From Agelas oroides (lineage: Eukaryota > Porifera > Demospongiae > Agelasida > Agelasidae), in contig OX422184.1 of NCBI GenBank assembly GCA_949130485.1, positions 18,166,324-18,230,323 on the forward strand: a DNA stretch of 64,000 nt, read 5' to 3'. Position numbers and translations under genes: made by a program. Each line of letters opens with the position of its first letter. Within the stretch, counting starts at the first letter, position 1. Below, one piece after another: positions 1 through 11,400 of the stretch. The notes beneath the pieces are model-generated. The model had not been told where the DNA came from. It saw nothing but the letters and a program-made list of their open reading frames with translations, and ran no database searches.

Positions 1-290
1 CCTATAGTTATGTTTAGAGCATTGCTATCTGGCCAGGCCTTTTCACCATGTGCTTATTAGTATGCACATGGGTGTATGCAGTAGGTCTCTCAACAAGAGA
101 CAACAACTGTGTAGTGGCAGAAGCCCTCTGGTCTGAGAGTGTTAACTGATTTAACTTTAGCATAATTGTACAAAGGCACTCACACAGTTTACCAGGGCTT
201 AGTCCTATGTATGTAGGCCCTGGTATAATGATCCTACTATATTGCCCAATATTATACTCAAGTAGAATACATAAAATGACATGTACTCAC

Positions 291-2511
291 TCCATTTGTC
301 CATTTTCTGCAGCAACATGCAGCGGTGTCTTTTCGGCATTATTCTTCTTCATCAGCTGACTATGAAACTCACTATATGGATCCTTCTCCAAATGCTTCTG
401 TACCTCCTCATGAATTTCATGCTTTGTATACACTTTCTTGCTGGCCTCAAATTCCTTCCTAATTTTCAGGTACAACGGATCACTATCCAAAAGCATTTTC
501 ATCAGCTTGATGTTTCCCTTCGAAGCAGCAATGTGAAGTGGAATGTTTCCATCCTTGTCTGCCTTGCACAAGAGATTATCTGGCTCCGTACAACGACGTG
601 TCATGTCCAGGATTTTCTGCAAAAAGCGTACAGGAAGGTTGTCATAAGTTTCTTTCAGTATATGTCATCCAAATTTGGACAACAAATATATCACATTAAC
701 TTTAATTGCCATGCCCACTTTGGTATATCACATGACCAAGTATGACATCACTATTCCCAAAAGGGACTAAAAACATTTCTTCTCCTTCAGGTTGAAAAAA
801 GTGTGAGGCAAACATTTTACCAAGATTCTGGGTGGGAAACAAGACCATGTACCACTAAATGAACTATGGCAAAAAAATGTGATGGTGTGCACTAATTAGA
901 AAGTCACCGTTTTCTCGAAAAATGAATGGATTCCTATTTTCCCATCCAGGATTTTTAGTGAAGATGATGTGCTTTATCTCATAAATGGGGAAAAAATTGG
1001 AAGCTAAGGTGCTAGAAAAGGTTTTCGGCTAAAATTGGCTTGGCCAGCACTGCCTCCGTAATATACAGTCATGATCACCATACTGGGTGTGGTCCGCTCA
1101 TCATTTCTAATGCATGGTGAAGTTTAGTGTCCATTGTGATTATACTTTTTGAGTTATTCGAATCTCTGCATGTCAGGCACTGTTAATGAGCTGCCTGTGC
1201 CTTAATGTTGCTGAGTCTGCCCATAGGCGCTTTTTCGAGAGACTAATACTAAGGTAGAGTTAATTTCTCTAAGTAGTCAAGTAGATTGATGATCTGTCAT
1301 GATTACTTAATCTAGCTACTATGACTATAAGCATAAAAATATTATTTTGATAAAGATGGGCTATGCTCCTTCAGCACAAGAAGATTAAACTTCTTGCATG
1401 TACCTTCACAGCAATGCTGTGTCCAGCTTCCACAGTCAGGAACAAAGCGCTCCTTTGTTGTTTATCTACACGGTCCAACCTGTCTCCACTGCCTTCTGAA
1501 AGGCATTCTATTGCATCTTTCTTCCCATAAGCTGCAGCTGTTAGCAATGGGGTGCGACCCCAGTAGTCAGTAGCATCCACAGCATCTTCGCTTTCACTGT
1601 TACAAAGATATAAATGCATTGAAAATCTTTCGACACTTTTAGGGATGTCACTGCAAGTCACAGTGGTAACGCTAAGCAACAAAAGTTGTGGGGAGAAGGC
1701 CCAAAGAAGTAGCTACACATATCAGAAATTAATCCAAGTGCAAGTATTATCATCAGCACACTGCAAAATCTTATCAACTCCCCTATACATCTATCAGATC
1801 TCCAGGCACATTTGCATGTCACTGTATGCCACATATGTCACTATATACTGCATGCATTTAATCAGGCCTTCTCCTGCTATAGTAGCCTCATACCCAGTCT
1901 CTACCTTGAGGAAAAAAGCCAGCTGGTAACATATGTGAGTGGCACTGGTTATGCCCTACTTTTGAATGTTTCATGTGTTTATGTGTTTTAGATGGTAGAA
2001 AAAAATTGAACATGGTGCTGCAGAAAGCATAAGAAGACAATGGAACATCAAGACTTCTCAGTGTGGAAAAGCTACACTAGCTTTCTCATGCATGATCATA
2101 GCATAAATGATAACGAGCTGGAATAAGTCTGGCCATACATATGTCCAATCTCTCTAATGTCCAGTTTGTGCAACTTTTGGGAAACAAGCACGGGTACAAT
2201 GCTGACACTTTAAATGACTCACAGTACAGGATGCCTACTGATGTATATACCGGTACTTCACAACTTACTCCATTATCAAATCTATCACATCCTCTTTGTT
2301 TAGCTGTGCAGCAAGATGAAGTGGTGTGACACCGTCTTCATTCTTAGCATTCACATCTAGGGGATAATAAAAGGTTTCTCTCCATATATAGGTCATCGCT
2401 GAAGGCAACAGTACCTGACATTAATTGAAGACGTTTTGGACTTAATTCCTTTTTGCATGTAAAATCAAAGCAGCTGAGCTTATGAGTCGTCGCCAGGGTG
2501 TGAAGGAGCAT
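291..2511 (-). CDS. TRPA-like channel gene 0, N-terminal ankyrin exons (partial, continues off left edge)
   Basis: Four minus-strand exons join in phase: 2511-2415, 2356-2269, 1596-1404 and 616-291. All have GT donors and AG acceptors. The last one ends in a phase-2 donor (GA|gtgagt) that would splice to an exon left of the window. The product is the N-terminal cytosolic part of an ankyrin-repeat protein, with repeat signatures such as DGVTPLHLAAQLNKEDVI, GRTPLLTAAAYGKKDAI and KTPLHVAAENGQ. By comparison with the paralogue at 38573-50310, these exons lead into a six-transmembrane TRPA-type cation channel. The ATG at 2511 is the first start in the most upstream exon found, but a pyrimidine tract and TTAG just before it mean it could instead be an internal exon. 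The intron between 616 and 1404 carries a 345-bp insertion not seen in the other copies. Family assignment is by domain pattern; the true 5' end is uncertain. Confidence 0.75.
1039..1383. other. 345-bp insertion private to the left-hand unit
   Basis: Alignment of the same intron in the three units shows AAAATTGG joined directly to ATTAAACTTC in the copies near 33960 and 49085. The first copy has about 345 extra bases between these words. No clear terminal inverted repeat or target duplication is visible, so it may be an insertion of unknown type or the ancestral state lost in the other two. Confidence 0.5.
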
Positions 2512-3436
2512 CTAACTAGTGTGGCCAACTTAAATTGAAAAAGGATTTTAACTTCCTTATGTTTGCATGTAAAATTGCATATATAGTAGTCTTTACTACA
2601 GCACTACAAGGTATTGAGAAGGAAGAAGCCCAACAAACTGTGGAGCAAATAATGGGAAGAAGTCAAAAAGGCTTCATGGACATAAACTCAATTTCTTGAT
2701 TCTAAACTTTAACTCTCTAAGGCGGACCTAGTCTCTTGCCCCACCCGCGCGCGCCTCCCGGCGAGAAACGGTCTGGTGAACGAAGTCGAATTTCTTGGGC
2801 TTATTACCCAAAACGGGTAATGACCAATGAGATCGCGAGATCGGTAATTATTACGTAGCACTCTTCCCTTACAACAGTAAAAGTTGTTCATATCTATTCG
2901 AGTATCTGTACCTTTTTTGAGTGGTGGTCGGTCCAAGCGTACAAGCATACACACATGCGTGCGCAATGCTGTCACGCTAGTGTGGGGCTCGCTCAGGCTC
3001 GCCCCAACTAGTTTCATTAAAATTGGAGTTTGCTATCAGAAGTTATCGACCCTAGAATTTAATTTCCATTTTCATTTACACTTTTGTATTTCTACACTCA
3101 TACCTACCTTACCATGTGCAGTAATAGCCCGTCCGTCCACCATGCATGTAGCTATGATAGCGGTAACATCAAGTACCTAACTGCGGCGCCTACTTTGCCC
3201 ATCTTAGACTACCAGTAGTATACTTAGCTAGCTAGGTGCTTAGTTATCGACATCGTGTGAACAAAAGATATTAGTAGGTCCACTCGATCCTCGGTCTCTT
3301 TCGCCTCTACAACTCGATCCTCGGTGACTCAGCCTCTATCCTCGGTCTTTCTACTATGGTAAGGGCCCCCATTGCATGGAGTTTAATCTAGTAGCAGCCT
3401 ATCACACCAGTAGTATGTAGGCAGTTTGATATCAGA

Positions 3437-3592
3437 GGGGGGGGCCCCATTGTCACGAAGGGGCCCCATCTTACCGGTAAAATAGGCCCCCCTGGGCCCC
3501 ATCTTACCGGTAAGATGGGGCCGGGGGCCCCATTCTACCGGTAAAATGGGGCCGGGGGGCCCCGATTAAGGGGGGGGGGTCATTTTACCGTG
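3437..3592. repeat. GC-rich palindrome cluster
   Basis: Several copies of a palindromic word built around TTACCGGTAA, flanked by runs of GGGGCC/GGCCCC, alternate with poly-G tracts. The block starts and ends with related words (TGTCACG on the left, its inverted counterpart CGTGACA on the right), giving an overall fold-back design. A matching block lies at 51241-51405 with longer G runs. Confidence 0.7.
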
Positions 3593-3910
3593 ACACCGGC
3601 TCTCTAGCCACTGCGAAAACATAAACCTGGGTTACGTCAGGACCATGCAGGGTTACTCCTAGTTTCAGGGTTAGAGTTTGCTTTAGGGCAATCTTGCTTT
3701 GCCTAATTTCAAAAAGGGTTTTAGTAGCTTATTAATATATTCATGAACCCCAAATCGCCACTTGATGGACGCATCTACATGCTCACTGTAGGTACCAATG
3801 TATCTCAAATCAATCTATGCCAGTTTTTGTTCTCAAAGTCAGGCTAGACTCATATTTGTCACTACTCTTGGAATAGAAATCTTTGACTGCACCAAATGAA
3901 TTTCACAGCT

Positions 3911-4373
3911 AGTCCAAATGACTCAAATCTCAAATATGAAAGTTATCCGCCCTATGGTTGATTTTTTAAATATCGTCAAACTTCTATGGTGAGTGGCAAA
4001 AAGTTGCCACTCACCATAGAACTCAATACTCAAATACCCAAGTTTGACGATTTAAAAAAAAAAAATCAACCATAAGGCTGATAACTTTCATACATTCAAA
4101 TTAACCGCTACCCCCGGATAAAACTAGCCTATCAATTTCTCCAGAAAACCTTCGACAAAGCGATAAAGCCAAGGCAGATCACAGAAGGCAAAAACAATCT
4201 AAGCATGACTCCAAAACTAATTAAAGCTTCAAATTTCATGAAGGTGGCACAGAACCCTGTATAGACCTTATGCAGTGGGTGTGGCTTCAAAGTTAGCAAC
4301 TGCTATTTATGTTGCCATGGTAACACCAATTTTATATGACAATTCTTATAGTCCAAATGACTCAAATCTCAAA
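3911..4373. repeat. Fold-back element bracketed by 24-bp direct repeats
   Basis: A 24-bp direct repeat (AGTCCAAATGACTCAAATCT + CAAA) occurs at 3911-3934 and 4350-4373. Just inside the left repeat is a fold-back. Arms near 3940-3976 and 4055-4092 are inverted copies, and at the centre is a perfect 16-bp hairpin (3984-3999 with 4004-4019, loop AAAG). The same arrangement recurs in unit C from about 51722. Confidence 0.7.
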
Positions 4374-4547
4374 GAAAATTTTCACGTTTACGCGACGAAC
4401 TTCCGGAATCGCTAAATTTAAGTTAAATTGCGTATAGAGAGAGTTAAAATCTACATTCGGGGCAATCCCGTATTTTGATTCTCATGAGCTAAGTCCGTAC
4501 GTAAGGAGATTCCCTTTCAGTACTTCGCGTGACTTTGAAAAAACAGA

Positions 4548-4567
4548 TGACGTAAGTGCTATATATA
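4548..4567 (+). promoter_or_regulatory. CRE-like site plus TATA box of 331-aa gene, copy A
   Basis: TGACGTAA (4548-4555) lies just upstream of TATATATA (4560-4567), about 93 bp before the ATG at 4660. The block is identical in all three copies even where everything farther upstream has been deleted (copy B), which fits a core promoter. Function is inferred. Confidence 0.5.
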
Positions 4568-4659
4568 GAGCTACGCACTATAAAACTGTCGCTATTTGGT
4601 GACCACTGTTATTGGTTTTTGTCTGCAATCAGTCTCGAATTAAGTCTTGTCCTGAAAAA

Positions 4660-5655
4660 ATGAGTTCCAAAACATGGAGTACAGAAAATGTCTTGCAATC
4701 TGTCACGAACTCTCCATTTATTGTTCAAATTCCTGAACAGCTCCTCGAACTTGGCAAGAAAATAGATGTTCTGGTAGACGATGTATACGCCGGTTTTTGT
4801 GCCTTGGATGATAGTCGGATTAGTGCAACCTCTCTCGCAAGGCATAGCATACGCGTGAATTTGGGCACTGCTACTAGAAATGCATTCTACTTTGTGAACA
4901 AGATCGACGAATTTATGTGGTATGCACAGGATTCTGAAAGAATGGCGAAGGTGACAGCAGATGTAAGACAAGGAAATTTTGGGGAGCTGGATCTCTTGCT
5001 TCGTCAGTTGTCTGATTGTTTGGAACAAGCAATGGAATACTACGCCATTTTCAAAGAGTCCTGTAATCAAGCCAAAAGAGAGTGTGAAACAGGAGCTGAG
5101 ATATGTGCATCCAAGTCAAGAGAAACTCGGTTTCGCAAGAAAAAAACGCAAATAAAAGGTGGTGTACTGGCAGGAGCAGGATTAAGTGGTGCGGTAGCTG
5201 TTGCAGCAGGAGGTACTGTAGAATCTGTTGTTGCTGGGATTTTTACTGCTGGAATAGGTACAGTTGTTGGCTTAGCTGTCACTGCTGGTGTTACAGCTGT
5301 AACCTTGGGAGGTGTAGGAACCACAGCTGCTATAGCCACTGTGGTGGTTGCAAACAGCTGTGATGACTTACTAAAGAAATTTCAACAATTGGGTAGGGCA
5401 TTTGGTATGGCAGCAGACTCTGCAGATCAGCTGATTGAAACAGTGAGTGATTTCAAGTATTCAGTGGACACAGCCCATTGGCAAGTGTCCACTATTCAAT
5501 GGTCTTACAAGAGGAGAGCATTTGAGAATGTCTGCAGTGTTCTAAATGAACTGAGCACAAAGTGCAGGAGTATCTACTACAATACAACATCTGCAACCCG
5601 AAACAAACTGCAGAAGATTCTAAAAGAGAAAATGAATATAGAGGTTGCCTACTAA
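4660..5655 (+). CDS. 331-aa intronless protein with glycine-zipper-like hydrophobic core, copy A
   Basis: The family is not recognised with certainty. The start is the first ATG of the open frame; codons upstream of it lack an ATG. Residues 1-155 look mostly helical and polar and have no signal peptide. A basic patch (RFRKKKTQIK, about 157-166) precedes a Gly/Ala/Val/Thr-rich hydrophobic stretch (about 167-231) with GxxxG-type spacing. Residues 232-331 are again helical and charged. Helical arms around a Gly-rich membrane-type hairpin resemble apolipoprotein-L-like or alpha-helical membrane-inserting proteins, but this is only shape similarity. Compared with copies B and C, this copy differs by Glu at 188 (Ala in the others) and Lys at 284 (Glu in the others). 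The gene lies divergent from the channel gene in every unit. Confidence 0.8.
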   Translation: MSSKTWSTENVLQSVTNSPFIVQIPEQLLELGKKIDVLVDDVYAGFCALDDSRISATSLARHSIRVNLGTATRNAFYFVNKIDEFMWYAQDSERMAKVTADVRQGNFGELDLLLRQLSDCLEQAMEYYAIFKESCNQAKRECETGAEICASKSRETRFRKKKTQIKGGVLAGAGLSGAVAVAAGGTVESVVAGIFTAGIGTVVGLAVTAGVTAVTLGGVGTTAAIATVVVANSCDDLLKKFQQLGRAFGMAADSADQLIETVSDFKYSVDTAHWQVSTIQWSYKRRAFENVCSVLNELSTKCRSIYYNTTSATRNKLQKILKEKMNIEVAY

Positions 5656-8423
5656 TTTGTGCGTGTTTTTTTTGTTGTTGTTCTTGTCTCAGTATTATTC
5701 ATGCAGTGTGATGAATATACTATAAATAACCTCTTCCGTTTCAAGGTTCCAATTAAGCATAAATATGCTTCCAAGCGACATGATACATGAATACAAATCA
5801 GAGTTAACATGACTAGCTAAAGTTCCATCACCAAAAGCTGCAGCTATATACTGTGAATATTGCTAGCATGTGGTTATAACAAAATGAGAGCAACAACATG
5901 ACTTGTAGAGCCACAAATGAAACAACATTGATTGTAGCTGGCATTTCATGGTATGTTACTGTATGTACCTAGGTAGAGCTACCTCTCACTGACAGAAATT
6001 TCAATGGAAATCTCTTGTCTTTGGTTACACCCCTATGATTCCGAGGCCTTCAATTAGCATCTTGGCAAAATTTTGTGTAATTTCTACATAAGACTGCCTT
6101 GGAGCTGCCACTGGCAATCAAAAGACTGGGGTGCGAGACCTTCATAAGCTCCTGGTCCCACCCATAAGATCTTGTAGTTCGAAAAATGAAAATTTAATAT
6201 TTATTCACTGTATGTCTGTCTTGAAACCAATAAGGTTGTGCTGTATACTTGATCATGAATTGGACTCATATATAGGGGTCCCGACAAAAAATCCAAGAAC
6301 GAACGAACTTGACTCAAGTATGCTGAAATCCAAGAACCAAGTGACCTTGTTTGTAAGCTACAGTTACAATAGTTTCTATGACTTTCGTTCTTCGAAAATA
6401 AATAAAGCGAACGGAGGGTTATGTGCCAAAATATGGCCATTATGGGATTTTTGATTTTATATGGGGGATCATATATGAACATACCTTTAACAGATATCCA
6501 CGCAAGTGGTCCAGCTATTTTAATACTCTACCAATGGTAAATAATCAATTGCACTGGTGCTTGCTAAATTTACATGTCAAAAGTCACTTCAAACTATCAA
6601 TTATTCTTCTATGGGAGAAATGTATTGCAACATAAAATAACAGCTAATATAGTCTCTTGACAGCTATAAACTTGATTGGTCCGGGCATTTTTGCACAAGA
6701 CACATCAAGTGAAATCCATCAGTACCACTAGTTTCATAGCGAAGCTTCAAAAGTCACTTGAACCGAACTGCGCCCAATTTTTGGCACTTAACCCTTTCAA
6801 GTCCAAGACAAATTGACTGAAAATAGCTTTGCAGCACCAACTTTTATAGTTCGGTTTTTATATATCTCAGATAGATACTTAGTTCTAGTACAGCAGATTT
6901 GAAATCGGAGCACCTTCGATTTTTTCGTTGGGAGCCCTATCATATACACTCCAGCAAGAATGCACACCTTCAACTGCTCATAGATACAGTTCTCTGTACA
7001 TTCCAGGTAGTGAGTATTTATTATGTGAGAGAGGTGAAAGTGATATATGCTGGGCACTACGTACAATCCACTTACAATGTCATGCATGCACAACATGCAA
7101 CCAAGTTGCCTCCAGAAAGGATCTGAAGTGATAAACTTTGCAATCTTGATAAAGGTGATAATATTGCTTTTCCTATATTATAGCAACATATCAATTGTTG
7201 CAGTTCTACTACAGTTGCCCTATATAGTAGCTATGTATTCTTTATTCATTACTGAAATACCAGTAAATGTGGCAGTCCCGAATATATAGAAATTGAATAT
7301 TATTCCGTCGCGTATTTCGAGCGCATCACCAATTTTGACGCGCTATAGCGCTGAGCTTCCGCTAAGGGCGGGGCTCATACGCGCTTCATAGACGCATCAG
7401 ATATTCTTGTGTTTACACGTCGCGTAGCGGAAGCCCTGCGCTATAGCGCGTCAAACTTGGTGATGCGCTCGAAATACGCGACGGAATAATATTCGATTTC
7501 TATCCGGGACTGCCACAAATGTATGTCTATCAAATAACAAGACTAGTCATGCAGGATTGCACTAACTTCCATATTTCTTAAGTTGTTATATATACTATCC
7601 TCCTAATGACACTGGTCTGTATAAACAGTGAATCCGCACGAGGCAGTGACAGGCATTATGTCCATATGAGCTTACTAGCAAAATGCTTTGCAATTATATA
7701 GCTTGGTAGTCTGTTTGAAGCCTTCTTGCTAACTGCATACCCGCATGAACAGGACATGAGTCAGGTGGTAAGGTGTGCCTGTAGATATCAATCAGGGGGG
7801 TAGAACATCCCTATATATTGTCAGAAGTTGGAGAAATCCCTGGATATGGGTGAGTCCACCTTCCATGCCAAGAAATCTGCATGTTACCAATTGCAGCAGC
7901 AAACCAAAGTGCATGTTTTAGCTTTAGCAAGGCAAACTATCGTCAAAACTCAATAAGGGCTGCATTACATCATCAGATTGCTGAGTTCATGCACGTGAGC
8001 TTGTCCTACCCAGCTCCCCGGATAACAATAGCAATGATGCTGCAATTGGTAATTTGCATTCAAAAGCTAGGGATTTTTGTTACTAACTCAAAGTGGAAAA
8101 CATCTATCTGTATACCTTTTATATACACCACTTTGGTGGTGGCCCAAAATGGTTCTCAGGTCAAACTCATGAGACATCAAAATAGAACAAATTATGAGAA
8201 ATACTTCAGCTGCAAGCAACATAAGTTCCAACTTTAATGTCTTTCTTACCCAGCAAGAGGTCTTAGCATAAATTCCTGTTGTTAAACATCATCAAAATTC
8301 TCCTGTGTAAAAAGTATCCTTTTATACCTAACACAGCAAACATTAATTGTTACATAAGTATGTATATATAGCTACTAGCACAAAACAAATAAAGCAGCAC
8401 GTTTAAGTCTCATGCTGCTACAG
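5656..8423. other. Noncoding spacer between 331-aa gene A and channel gene 1
   Basis: Apart from the MITE-like palindrome at 7269-7516, no exon or RNA gene is recognised. A 118-codon plus-strand frame at 7881-8237 is kept in unit C and partly in unit B. It has no recognisable domain and probably reflects sequence similarity of the duplicated unit. The two flanking genes are convergent here, so the region should hold both 3' UTRs. Confidence 0.5.
7269..7516. mobile_element. 248-bp MITE-like element with long inverted repeats
   Basis: The ends GTGGCAGTCCCG and CGGGACTGCCAC are inverted copies. Inside them, nearly 90 bp (for example TTCCGTCGCGTATTTCGAGC) are repeated in inverted orientation with few mismatches. 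AAAT flanks both ends as a possible 4-bp target duplication. Older relics of the same family are recognisable by the GGGTGGGGCTCA core at about 13720-13800 and 15160-15262. An orthologous copy is at 55077-55324; unit B lacks it. Confidence 0.75.
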
Positions 8424-11400
8424 TTAATCTGGCTCATCCTCCACATGTATTTCTTGGTGCTGAGCAATGGCTTGCAGGAGGTTCTCCAGACGGCTCATTC
8501 GCTTCTCCAGCTGTTGCTGCAAGTGATCACAAAAATTTACTTCAAAAAAAAAAAAAAGTTAACATCAATTGAACTTTTATTTTTAGCTACTTCGTCAAAC
8601 TCTGCTCAAAGTTTAGCTGTTTGGCTTAATATACATTGTACCTAACTGAATGTTATTCACATCAGCAGTATAAATACTCCATTTTATAAATACATAGATT
8701 TACTGCAGCTGGTGTGTACCTGCCAGGAGTCTGCCTGCTCTTTGGCTGCTGCTTTAGCTTTCTCTTCTTCCTTTTCTTTCTCCTGCAGTAGACATTTCTA
8801 CTGTCAGTAATGTAGCTACTAACAACAACACAGTAACTTTACCTGATTTGCAGCAGCTGTGTCATTAATGATCTCCTTTATCATCTTCATTTCATTCAGA
8901 AGAACTACTGTCTGGTCCTCAACAGTTCGCTAAAAATGTGAATGAGCTTGAATGAGAGCACATATTGGTACGTATACTAGCTGTATTGTATTGTTTATAG
9001 CATAAGGATAGCAGTGAGACTCTCTCATATGTTATTATGTGACAGCAAGTTGACATTAAAACAATGTCAAAAAGGTGGTAAATCATGTACATGAGAATGA
9101 GTTGTGACGCTGAATCTGGTTGCCACTAAAAGGGGAGATGAGTGGTTTCTACACCTGTTTGTGCTAACAAGGTGAAAAATATTCCAGTCAAGGCCTTTCT
9201 ACATCCATCGAAGACAGCCGCCATGTGCATGGCATGTCATGATTATGCCTGCCCACCTCCTCCTATCGCGCAAACCCTATCTTCAAACAGATTGCACCAA
9301 CTGATAACATACGGCCAAAGTCAGACAACAACAAATGGTTAATGGATACAAAAATTCGCTCTCAGGAACCCACCCAACTTATCAATGTTTGTATAGAACA
9401 CAAAAATACAAGCCAAGGAGAGAATACAGTTAGATAATACACAACAATATCTTACCACTGGGGGATTCAGAATGTTGTCAATGTTTTCACGCAACATGTA
9501 GGGCTATCCTCCCCAGATACCATGCAGAAATGACTGCCAGCAGCTCAACTTCCTGACAACTTTAATATTCTGTGATTTTGCAGTGCCAAACCAACTCTGA
9601 AACTTGCTGGGTATGTGTTGCTTCACTGATGACACCAGCTCCTCCACTGATAACACTAGTTCAACCTGAAAAATTCATAATTCCACAATATATACAGATA
9701 TACTGTGTACTGGAAAATATCATGAGTCTGTTGCCAATACAGCCAACAGACGAGTGATATTTCCAGTACAAAAATATAAGGTTTTTATTATGTACTAAAG
9801 TAACTTTATAGCAGGGAGATGATAACATCAGATACTAGTGCATCATACCACTACTCGTTATAAACTAACTGCCTAAAAAAAACTATTTTGTTTACAAACA
9901 GGTTGTGTACCATAACACTGAGCCTGCATAGTCACAGTACATATTTATTGTGTATGTTATGTATTTGTCATTTATCGTATTGCTGCACAAATAGTAATGC
10001 TTAGTTTCTTCAATAACATGGAGCAGGAATGAAAACGCTGAGAGACTAAAAGTAACTGGCCATGGAACCAGCATTAAATAGCTTAGTCACTACTTTTGCA
10101 ATATTCTGTCACAAACAGTATGAACTACTAACTTGCATCAACTGTATCAGTGCAGTGAGTGGAGTAGGCTGAAATTGTGTGCATATACTGTTAATAACAC
10201 CCACAAACTACCTGCAAAGCAAGCTTCTTCAATTCAGCAGCCTTCAATATCTCCATAACATCACCCACAGCGAGACCAGTCTGTATGGTAACAAAACATG
10301 CAATCTCTGATATTGCCAATCTGGAAAAGCAAAACTATCTGTACAAATGTAGAGATCTCTAACACCCACCAGCATGTTAATGAATAAGACTGGCATCACA
10401 GCAATGAAAACGACCCAGATGGCAGTTGTGATTGGCAGGTATGCAAGCTCATCTTGTTCTTCACTTTCTCCACCAGGAGATACATGGAACTGTCCACTGA
10501 AGTCATATTCTCCAGTAGCCATGGCTACAGTTCTCAATATAGCACTTGCCGGAGTGGAAAATGCTGTACGCTACAGGAAAACAGGTGATATTGATAAATC
10601 AAGTCCAGAATACAGATACAACAACGGTACGTGAGAGTGGCATGCATGTACAGTGCACAAAATGTTGCCATGTACAAAATCTCAGGCTTAAATTTCCACA
10701 GTTAATTCTGTAATCGTACATAGTGTATATAATGCAGACAGAGTGACAGGTAATCCTTCCCACAATGATACCAACACCTAAAGATCATACTAACCTTGTA
10801 TACAGGTTCATAGAAAGCCATGTAGAAGGCAAGGCCAAATGCTGTGAGCAGCAAAAGTGAGAGCACCACTGTCCACAGAAACGTGTACACAATCTTCAGA
10901 AACATCACAATGTAAATTCCAATCAAAGGAAACTTTTGGATGAATAGCACAAGATTAATCCATGCCAAGAAGACAGCTAGTATGCCAAATTGCCACTGCC
11001 AGTTCCGTGGACACAAGCAGGGTGCGCCAAACACAAAAACAAAGAGAACTGTAGAGGAGTATAGCACCAACTCCAGCCAATTTGACCAGTCCATCAAGTA
11101 TTTCAGTCTGAACTGAACCATTTGGAGCACCTCAATCCCAAACCGATATACGGTCATCATAATTGTAAAAACAGCGAGAGCAGAAATTGCATTGTATCTG
11201 GATGAGCTGATTCCTTAATAAAAAAGAGAACAAAAGGTGAAGGTTGGTGTGAATTAGGGCAAATTCAAAATTTGTGTTCCAGTAATTAGAACATTCCATA
11301 AATTAGAGCGAGTATGGCAACCTGTTTGACCACAATAAGTTCTCATACTCTGCAGTACATAAATTTCCTCAATCAGATTGATGCTGTCCTCAAATAGTAG

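Larger units (their letters stand above)
2512..4547. other. Intergenic region between divergent channel and 331-aa genes
   Basis: No convincing coding exon is seen. The stretch separates the 5' end of the minus-strand channel gene from the plus-strand 331-aa gene, so it should hold both promoters. It contains a CpG-rich patch (2740-3010), a G/C palindrome cluster (3437-3592) and a fold-back element with flanking direct repeats (3911-4373). The same region recurs at 50311-52359 and is deleted before copy B. Confidence 0.55.

Noticed and set aside
2709-3017. 102-codon minus frame in the divergent intergenic region
   Set aside because: It lies in a CpG-rich, probably regulatory stretch, has no recognisable domain and no in-phase link to the channel exons.
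5067-5363. Ala/Pro-rich minus frame and Cys-rich plus frame overlapping the 331-aa gene
   Set aside because: Both are shadows of the GC-rich hydrophobic-core codons of the real gene and recur identically with it in all copies.
10281-10320. Alternative start of the post-S6 exon at 10320
   Set aside because: It would need a non-GT donor; CTG|gtgggt joined to ACAG|ACTGGT gives an in-phase GLAVGDV motif as in TRPA proteins.
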